Origin: Alphaproteobacteria bacterium
GTDB taxonomy: Bacteria; Pseudomonadota; Alphaproteobacteria; UBA9219
Assembly (NCBI GenBank): GCA_028865155.1
Contig: JAGWKW010000103.1
Coordinates: forward strand, 1 to 5,289
DNA: 5,289 nt
Direction of reading: 5' to 3'
Part shown: positions 1-5,289 of the stretch, one piece after another
Layout of the letters: every line of letters begins with the position of its first letter
How positions within the stretch are numbered: the stretch's first letter is position 1
Translations under genes and position numbers: made by a program
Notes under the pieces: model-generated
What the model saw: only the letters and a program-made list of their open reading frames with translations
Databases searched by the model: none
Told to the model about the DNA's origin: nothing

Positions 1-932
<932 letters not shown>

Positions 933-994
933 GATGGATGCAACCATATAGACGCAACTATTAAGTCTTGCTAAGGAACGAAGAGGAAACAGAA

Positions 995-1000
995 AAGGGA
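995..1000 (+). promoter_or_regulatory. Ribosome binding site for the GGDEF gene
   Basis: The purine run AAGGGA lies 8 bases upstream of GTG 1009 and is the main reason to prefer that start. The in-frame ATGs at 1027 and 1033 have only a weak G-rich stretch (GGCGGTG) before them. The rest of the gap 933-1008 shows no convincing promoter or terminator. Confidence 0.5.
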
Positions 1001-1008
1001 TTCCGGTC

Positions 1009-2031
1009 GTGGTTATCGGCGGTGACATGCATATGGCGGGGTTGTGGTCGCGGCGCGCAATGGAGCGCCTGGCGCATGACGAGCTGCCGCCGTCGCCCGA
1101 CAACTATGCCGTTTATTATCACTGCGCGGCGGGCGACATGCCCGCGCTGACGGCGGCGTTCGACGACATATCCGCCAAGGGCAGGATCACGCAGGAACAA
1201 TGCACCGAGCTTTACAATAAATATTTTGCCTTCGACGCCGAAGCCGCATTCCTGAAAGATGCCAACGGCATCATCGACAAGGAACTGAAGCGCGTCATGG
1301 AAATGCTGGGCGCGACGGTCGAAGGCACCAGCCGGTTCGGCGAAAAACTCGACAGTTTCACTGGAAGTCTGAGCGGGGCGGATGGCCTTGACACGCTGCG
1401 CCAGGCTGTCGAAAAGATCGCCGAGGAAACCCACCTCGTCGCCGCCCATAACCGCAAATTGCAGGGCGAGCTGGAAACGACCACGGCGCAGCTCAGTGAG
1501 ATGCGCGACGATTTCAACCGCGTCCATCGCGAATCGCAGATCGACCCGCTGACCGAAGTCGGCAACCGCAAATTCTTCGACCGTGAAATCGCCCATGCCA
1601 TCGCCGAGGCGCACGACAAGGACGGGCTGCTGTCCTTGCTGATGGTCGATATCGACCATTTCAAGAATTTCAACGACAGCCACGGCCATTTGATCGGCGA
1701 TCAGGTTTTGCGCCTCGTCGCGCGCACTTTGGTCGAAAATTTGAAAGGCCGCGACATCATCGCCCGGTACGGTGGCGAGGAATTCGTCATCCTTCTGCCG
1801 CAGACGCGCGTGCAGGATGCCGAGCGCGTCGCCAACCAGCTGCGCGCCGGGCTTGCCACCAAGCAGATCAAGCGGCGCGGCTCGAACGAGGTTTTGGGCG
1901 TCATCACCATTTCGATCGGCGCGGCGGAATATGTCATGGACGAAGCCGTCGAGTCGCTGATCGCGCGCGCCGACACTGCGCTTTACAAGGCGAAACAGAC
2001 CGGGCGCAATAAAGTTGTTTGCGCCGAATAA
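1009..2031 (+). CDS. Diguanylate cyclase, soluble GGDEF protein with novel-type N-terminal region
   Basis: The protein (340 aa from GTG 1009) is predicted to condense two GTP into cyclic di-GMP, the messenger that controls motility, surface growth and cell-cycle behaviour. Residues 1-110 are an N-terminal region with an NYAVYYHCAAGD segment, a type I recall from alphaproteobacterial GGDEF proteins but cannot name as a domain. Residues about 125-175 are a charged helical stretch, probably a coiled-coil signalling helix. The GGDEF domain spans about 176-340: DPLTEVGNR (179-187), metal-binding Asp214 in DIDHFK, nucleotide-contacting Asn222 and Asp231, the active-site GGEEF at 255-259, and the terminal ALYKAKQTGRN. 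All key catalytic residues are present, so activity is expected. The I-site position, normally RxxD five residues before GGEEF, reads KGRD (246-249). There is no signal peptide, membrane segment or EAL domain. The stop codon TAA 2029-2031 forms the first bases of the palindrome downstream. The start could also be ATG 1027 or 1033. Confidence 0.93.
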   Translation: MVIGGDMHMAGLWSRRAMERLAHDELPPSPDNYAVYYHCAAGDMPALTAAFDDISAKGRITQEQCTELYNKYFAFDAEAAFLKDANGIIDKELKRVMEMLGATVEGTSRFGEKLDSFTGSLSGADGLDTLRQAVEKIAEETHLVAAHNRKLQGELETTTAQLSEMRDDFNRVHRESQIDPLTEVGNRKFFDREIAHAIAEAHDKDGLLSLLMVDIDHFKNFNDSHGHLIGDQVLRLVARTLVENLKGRDIIARYGGEEFVILLPQTRVQDAERVANQLRAGLATKQIKRRGSNEVLGVITISIGAAEYVMDEAVESLIARADTALYKAKQTGRNKVVCAE

Positions 2032-2196
2032 GAACCTGAGAACCTGCTCATGCTCTCCCGTCTGTTGGGCTGCAAATCGCGCTTTTTCGCGTTTTCGCTG
2101 TTCACGTATGTTGAATACGCTGCGCGCAAAAACACAAAAAACCGCGATTTTCGCCTCAACATCCGGGAAGCATGAACAGGTTCTGATAGGTTCTTA
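2029..2196. repeat. 168-bp imperfect palindrome filling the intergenic gap (MITE-like element or long hairpin)
   Basis: Hand alignment of 2029-2109 with the reverse complement of 2115-2196 gives about 62 Watson-Crick pairs. The paired blocks are TAAGAACCT (2029-2037/2188-2196), AGAACCTG (2039-2046/2177-2184), TCATGCT (2048-2054/2169-2175), TCCCG (2056-2060/2164-2168), TGTTG (2063-2067/2157-2161), AAATCGCG (2074-2081/2143-2150), TTTTT, GTTTT, and an apical CGTAT/ATACG stem (2105-2109/2115-2119) around the loop GTTGA. Symmetry stops exactly at the outer TA on each side. On the left the unit AGAACCTG is tandemly repeated (2031-2038, 2039-2046). No protein of recognisable type is encoded inside. 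It could be a non-autonomous palindromic mobile repeat, or a functional RNA hairpin between the two genes. There is no terminal T run beyond the right arm, so it is not a classical intrinsic terminator. The palindrome itself is seen directly; its nature is inferred. Confidence 0.85.
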
Positions 2197-2202
2197 AAAG
2201 CT

Positions 2203-4485
2203 ATGAATCAAAACGCGATTATTTCCAGCGAAGAAGAGCCTGCCTATCTGCACGGTCTCAATCCGGCGCAGCGCGCCGCTGTCGCTGCGCTCGACGGGCC
2301 GGTGCTGGTGCTGGCGGGGGCGGGTACGGGCAAGACGCGCGTTCTGACCGCGCGGCTTGTGCATTTGCTGGTGACGGGCAAGGCGTTGCCGTCGCAGATT
2401 CTGGCGGTGACTTTCACCAACAAGGCTGCGAACGAAATGCGGCAGCGCGTGGCCGGAATGCTTGGCCGGTCGGTCGAGGGCTGGTTTCTGGGCACGTTTC
2501 ATGCGCTTGCGGCGCGGATGCTGCGGCCGCACGCGGAGCTTGTTGGATTGAAGCCGAATTTCACGATTTTGGATGACGACGATCAGGCGCGGCTGATCAA
2601 GCAGTTGCTGGAAGCCGAGAATATCGACGACAAGAAATCGCCCGCCCGCGCGGTGTTGGCAGTTATCAGCCGGTGGAAGGATCGCGGGCTGTTGCCGCAC
2701 GAAGTCGCGAATGAGAAAAGCCAGTTGGCGAACGGCAAACTGCCGAAAATTTATGCGATGTATCAGCAAAGATTGCTGGAACTGAATGCCTGCGATTTCG
2801 GCGATCTGCTGCTGCACCATTACACGATTTTGAAGGACAACGAAGATATTCTGGCCGAAGCGCATAACCGTTTTCGCTATATCCTGGTCGACGAATATCA
2901 GGACACGAACACGGTGCAGTATTTGTGGCTGCGGCTGCTGGCGCAGGCGCGCAAAAATATATGCTGCGTCGGGGACGAGGATCAGTCGATCTATGGCTGG
3001 CGCGGGGCGGAGGTCGGCAACATTCTGCGTTTCGAGGAGGATTTTCCCGGCGCGGAGGTCGTGCGGCTCGAACAGAATTACCGCTCGACCGGGCATATTC
3101 TGGGCGCCGCCGCGCAAGTCATTGCCAACAACAGAATGCGGCTCGGCAAGACTTTGTGGACGTCGGCGGATATGGGCGAGAAAGTGCGCGTCCAAAGCCT
3201 GTGGGACGGCGAGGAGGAAGCGCGCTGGGTCGCGGACGAGATCGAGCGGTTGCAGCGTTTGCGCGTGTCGCTCAACGAAATGGCGGTGATGGTGCGCGCC
3301 GGGTTCCAGACCCGCGCGTTCGAAGAGCGGTTTATCCAGCTTGGCATTCCATATCGCGTGCTGGTCGGCGCGCGCTTTTACGAACGCGCCGAAATCCGCG
3401 ATGCGATGGCTTATTTGCGGCTGCTGGTCACGCCCGAGGACGATTTGGCGTTCGAGCGCATCGTCAATGTGCCGAAACGCGGCGTCGGGCCTGCCGCGTT
3501 GCAGCAGCTTCACGGGTTTGCGCGGGCGGCTGGCGTGCCGCTGATGGAAGCCGCTGCGCAGTTGGCCGAGACTGACGAACTGAAACCGAAACTGCGCCAG
3601 ACTTTGCGTGCGCTGGTTGGCGATTTCGCGCGCTGGCGCGGGTTGCTGGAAAATCTGCCGCATCCGGAAGTCGCCGAAATCGTTCTGGACGATAGCGGCT
3701 ATACCGGCATGTGGCAGGCGGACAAATCGCCCGAAGCACCGGGGCGGCTCGACAACCTCAAGGAATTGGTCGGCGCGATGGCGGAATTCGACACGCTGCC
3801 CGCGTTTCTCGAACATGTTTCGCTGGTCATGGAGGCGACGGCCAATACCGAAGGCGAGCAGGTCAGCATCATGACTTTGCACGGCGCGAAGGGGTTGGAA
3901 TTCGACATTGTGTTTTTGCCGGGCTGGGAGGAGGAAATTTTTCCGAGCCGCCGCTCGATCGACGAGAACGGCGTTGCCGGATTGGAGGAAGAGCGCCGCC
4001 TTGCCTATGTCGGTATCACGCGCGCGAAGAAGCAGGCTTTCATTTCGCATGTCGCGAACCGGCTGCTTTATGGAAGCTGGGTCAATGCGTTGCCGTCGCG
4101 CTTTCTGGAAGAATTGCCCGACGACCATGTCGCGCGGCATTCGACGATAGGGGCGGGCGCGGCATCGGGGATGCGGTTCGGGCAGAGTGAGCGCAAAGAG
4201 CGTGTGCCGCCTTTGTGGCAGCAGTTGCAGGCGGGGCAGCCCTCCTACGCCAAGGCTTCGGAGGGTAGGGGGCGCGGTCTTCGCAAAGCGCCGCGCGAGA
4301 TCGAGGGCAGGGCGGTGCCCGTCAAGCCTGTGCGAGCCGAGGGAGAACCGAATATCGGCGACCGGGTTTCCCACGAAAAATTCGGCACCGGCACCGTACG
4401 GCGCGTCGATCACGACAAGCTGGAAGTCGCGTTCGACAAAAAGGGCGTGCTGAAGGTAATGGCAGGGTTTGTGAGAAAGGTATGA
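2203..4485 (+). CDS. uvrD: UvrD/PcrA-type superfamily 1 ATP-dependent DNA helicase
   Basis: The protein (760 aa) is predicted to be a 3'-5' DNA helicase that removes damaged strands in nucleotide excision and mismatch repair and clears proteins such as RecA or stalled RNA polymerase from DNA. All superfamily 1A motifs are visible: Q motif (LNPAQ, Gln23), Walker A AGAGTGKT (38-45), TFTNKAANEM (Ia), TFHALAARML (Ib), Walker B VDEYQD (229-234), GDEDQSIYGWRGA (257-269), LEQNYRST (289-296), TLHGAKGLEFD (558-568) and YVGITRAKK (602-610, arginine finger Arg607). NVPKRGVG (422-429) belongs to subdomain 2B. Residues 717-760 (IGDRVSHEKFGTGTV) match the C-terminal Tudor-like fold that contacts RNA polymerase in PcrA/UvrD. 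The linker at about 655-716 is poorly conserved in character and contains an in-frame palindromic repeat (residues 680-688). The length is slightly above E. coli UvrD (720 aa). ATG 2203 fits the family's N-terminus, but its Shine-Dalgarno is poor (AGG at 2188-2190 or AAAAG at 2196-2200). pcrA is an equally valid name. Confidence 0.96.
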   Translation: MNQNAIISSEEEPAYLHGLNPAQRAAVAALDGPVLVLAGAGTGKTRVLTARLVHLLVTGKALPSQILAVTFTNKAANEMRQRVAGMLGRSVEGWFLGTFHALAARMLRPHAELVGLKPNFTILDDDDQARLIKQLLEAENIDDKKSPARAVLAVISRWKDRGLLPHEVANEKSQLANGKLPKIYAMYQQRLLELNACDFGDLLLHHYTILKDNEDILAEAHNRFRYILVDEYQDTNTVQYLWLRLLAQARKNICCVGDEDQSIYGWRGAEVGNILRFEEDFPGAEVVRLEQNYRSTGHILGAAAQVIANNRMRLGKTLWTSADMGEKVRVQSLWDGEEEARWVADEIERLQRLRVSLNEMAVMVRAGFQTRAFEERFIQLGIPYRVLVGARFYERAEIRDAMAYLRLLVTPEDDLAFERIVNVPKRGVGPAALQQLHGFARAAGVPLMEAAAQLAETDELKPKLRQTLRALVGDFARWRGLLENLPHPEVAEIVLDDSGYTGMWQADKSPEAPGRLDNLKELVGAMAEFDTLPAFLEHVSLVMEATANTEGEQVSIMTLHGAKGLEFDIVFLPGWEEEIFPSRRSIDENGVAGLEEERRLAYVGITRAKKQAFISHVANRLLYGSWVNALPSRFLEELPDDHVARHSTIGAGAASGMRFGQSERKERVPPLWQQLQAGQPSYAKASEGRGRGLRKAPREIEGRAVPVKPVRAEGEPNIGDRVSHEKFGTGTVRRVDHDKLEVAFDKKGVLKVMAGFVRKV
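4240..4265. repeat. Short palindromic repeat translated in frame inside the helicase linker
   Basis: The arms CCCTCC (4240-4245) and GGAGGG (4260-4265) are perfect inverted complements around a core that contains a second small dyad, GCC-AA-GGC (4249-4256). Translated in the helicase frame it reads PSYAKASEG (residues 680-688). It sits in the variable linker between the motor core and the C-terminal Tudor-like domain, where an insertion can be tolerated. I recall YAKASEG-like peptides turning up as in-frame repeat insertions in unrelated bacterial proteins, but I cannot confirm that here. A chance dyad in GC-rich coding sequence is the alternative. Confidence 0.55.
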
Positions 4486-4560
4486 TTAAAACCGGAGGCT
4501 GTTAACAGATGCCCGTCTTAATGATGTCTCTTCGCGAAACTATTTTTTCGTTTGCGCAGC

Positions 4561-4589
4561 TTATGGTATGACGAAAACATAGTTATGAT
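4561..4589 (+). promoter_or_regulatory. Possible sigma-70-type promoter for the ankyrin-like gene
   Basis: TATGAT at 4584-4589 resembles a -10 box (five of six consensus bases) in a clearly AT-rich gap. The hexamer 17 bases upstream, TTATGG (4561-4566), is a poor -35 match, and the better-looking TTGCGC (4552-4557) is too far away (26 bases). Transcription from here would start near 4596, giving a very short leader before ATG 4607. This is a weak call based mainly on the -10 box and base composition. Confidence 0.25.
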
Positions 4590-4596
4590 TTTTTAT

Positions 4597-4600
4597 GGGG
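4597..4600 (+). promoter_or_regulatory. Ribosome binding site for the ankyrin-like gene
   Basis: GGGG at 4597-4600 lies 6 bases before ATG 4607. It supports this start over the ATG at 4601, which is followed at once by a TAA stop. Confidence 0.45.
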
Positions 4601-4606
4601 ATGTAA

Positions 4607-5143
4607 ATGGTTGGCCGCGCTTTTATTAAAAATAACGAAAATCATTACCTTCATTTCATCACGCCTGCCCAAAAATTGGATCGCGAGAAGAAGCGCAGCC
4701 TTTTATCGCCGGAAGAAGCGCGCGAGCTCGACTTGAAAATGCTCGACGCGGCCCGGCAAGGCCAGAAAACGCTGCTCGAACCGATTTTTGAAGAGGGTGC
4801 GGATCCCAACGCCAGGGACGAGCGCGGATTTCCGGCGCTTATGGTCCTGTCTACGTTCGGATGCGCTTGCGTTCTATTGGAAAATTATGCCGACCCGATG
4901 CTGGAAGCGACGTTGCCGCACACGGAAAATAAAATCGTGCCTTTCCTTTACCATATAACCGAGGGAAATCTGGGGGTCGCCCGGCTTATTAAGGGATGCA
5001 TGACGCCCCAGGTTCTTGACGCTATGCGCGAGGCGGCGGTGGAAGCCGGCAAGCATGCTTCTTTCTGCGGATTCAGGCAAACGGCACAATGGATTGAAAG
5101 CAATTTCGGCCATAACGGCAATGGCGGGATTCATATCGGGTGA
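4607..5143 (+). CDS. Small ankyrin-repeat-like protein of unknown function
   Basis: The 178-aa protein has a basic, polar N-terminus (residues 1-30), then a helical segment SPEEARELDLKMLDAARQG (34-52). Next comes one recognisable ankyrin-style unit: the helix TLLEPIFEEGADPNARDERG (55-74) carries the typical GADPNARD turn and is followed by FPALMVLSTFGCACVLLENYADP (75-97) as the next helix pair. The C-terminal third (about 105-165) may continue as degenerate alpha-helical repeats (EGNLGVARLIKGC, GFRQTAQWIESN). Ankyrin repeats mediate protein-protein contacts, so a binding role is likely, but no partner or pathway can be named. No signal peptide, membrane segment or catalytic motif is visible. 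The start is supported by GGGG six bases upstream. The 5' part (to about 4640) is more AT-rich than its neighbours. The next frame begins 20 bases after the stop, suggesting co-transcription. Confidence 0.8.
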   Translation: MVGRAFIKNNENHYLHFITPAQKLDREKKRSLLSPEEARELDLKMLDAARQGQKTLLEPIFEEGADPNARDERGFPALMVLSTFGCACVLLENYADPMLEATLPHTENKIVPFLYHITEGNLGVARLIKGCMTPQVLDAMREAAVEAGKHASFCGFRQTAQWIESNFGHNGNGGIHIG

Positions 5144-5149
5144 TGGGGT

Positions 5150-5155
5150 AAAGGG
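5150..5155 (+). promoter_or_regulatory. Ribosome binding site for the 3'-terminal reading frame
   Basis: AAAGGG, within the longer purine-rich run at 5145-5155, ends 8 bases before GTG 5164. It favours that GTG over the internal ATG 5200, which has no purine-rich stretch nearby. Confidence 0.45.
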
Positions 5156-5163
5156 TTATATTA

Positions 5164-5289
5164 GTGAGCATAAGCTATGTAGGGGCGCCTCGTGTTGTCA
5201 TGAGAAATGCGCGAAAAATTCCACCCAAAGAAAAGGCCGCTCGCGAAGCCATACGCGGGCGTTTGTCGGAGCCGCAGGCGGCTGAATTG
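5164..5289 (+). CDS. N-terminal fragment of an unidentified protein (3' end outside window)
   Basis: From GTG 5164 the frame is open for 42 codons to the right edge. It begins MSISYVGAPRVVMRNARK and continues with a lysine-, arginine- and alanine-rich helical stretch (IPPKEKAAREAIRGRLSEPQ). A stop (TAA 5149-5151) lies upstream in the same frame, so the gene does begin in this window. The start is supported by a good ribosome binding site, with ATG 5200 as the alternative. I do not recognise the family from this fragment. A basic helical N-terminus like this occurs in many cytosolic enzymes, and no function is proposed. It lies 20 bases after the ankyrin-like gene, same strand, so the two are probably transcribed together. 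Confidence 0.55.
   Translation, partial: MSISYVGAPRVVMRNARKIPPKEKAAREAIRGRLSEPQAAEL

Noticed and set aside
961..1689. 242-codon open frame on the - strand opposite the cyclase gene
   Set aside because: This is a shadow of the GGDEF reading frame, with no motif and no ribosome binding site. The + strand frame has complete catalytic motifs.
2015..2197. 60-codon + strand frame running through the palindrome
   Set aside because: It begins inside the cyclase gene in another frame and its sequence is just the translated palindrome. It has no Shine-Dalgarno and no recognisable protein features.
2194..4413. 739-codon open frame on the - strand covering nearly all of the helicase
   Set aside because: It lies opposite a helicase with every family motif. 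The translation is low in recognisable motifs and rich in Arg, Gln and His, as expected from the reverse complement of GC-biased codons.
4499..4508. Perfect 10-bp palindrome CTGTTAACAG just after the helicase stop
   Set aside because: It is short enough to arise by chance. There is no second copy or neighbouring element to suggest an operator.
4534..4557. Possible terminator hairpin after the helicase (GCGAAAC with GTTTGCGC)
   Set aside because: The stem needs a bulge, the T-run lies in the loop rather than after the stem, and no T tract follows. It does not meet the pattern of an intrinsic terminator.
5270..5283. Inverted repeat AGCCGC/GCGGCT at the right edge
   Set aside because: The loop is only 2 bases, it lies within a coding frame of GC-rich codons, and the window ends before any larger structure could be judged.

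Overview
This is a moderately GC-rich, gene-dense stretch with every supported gene on the + strand. The ligase and helicase are full-featured housekeeping types. The diguanylate cyclase has an N-terminal region of a kind I associate with alphaproteobacteria. Together these suggest an alphaproteobacterial chromosome (perhaps a Rhodospirillales- or Micavibrio-like lineage), but that placement is inference from protein style, not a database match.

Layout. Bases 1-932 hold the 3' part of ligA (NAD-dependent DNA ligase: end of the OB fold, zinc finger, helix-hairpin-helix and BRCT domains). A 76-base gap follows. Bases 1009-2031 encode a soluble GGDEF diguanylate cyclase with an intact active site but an altered I-site. 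Bases 2029-2196, essentially the whole next intergenic gap, form one large imperfect palindrome that begins on the TAA stop of the cyclase gene and ends 6 bases before the next start codon. Bases 2203-4485 encode a complete UvrD/PcrA superfamily 1 helicase, which carries a short palindromic repeat translated in frame in its C-terminal linker (4240-4265). An AT-rich gap (4486-4606) with a possible weak promoter precedes a small ankyrin-like protein of unknown role (4607-5143). Just downstream a further reading frame starts at GTG 5164 and runs off the window.

How the parts relate. LigA and the UvrD-type helicase both serve DNA replication and repair (UvrD acts before, and ligase seals after, gap-filling in excision repair). 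The cyclase between them makes the second messenger c-di-GMP and has no evident functional link to them. The ankyrin-like gene and the following frame look like a separate small transcription unit.

The most noteworthy structure is the 168-bp palindrome at 2029-2196. It is bounded by TA on both sides, and removing it with one TA leaves the cyclase stop codon intact. This fits a palindromic mobile repeat (MITE-like) dropped between two closely packed genes, or a long transcribed hairpin. The second, much shorter palindrome inside the helicase coding region suggests that this genome may carry several families of palindromic repeats. No tRNA, rRNA, CRISPR array, transposase gene or clear intrinsic terminator was seen.
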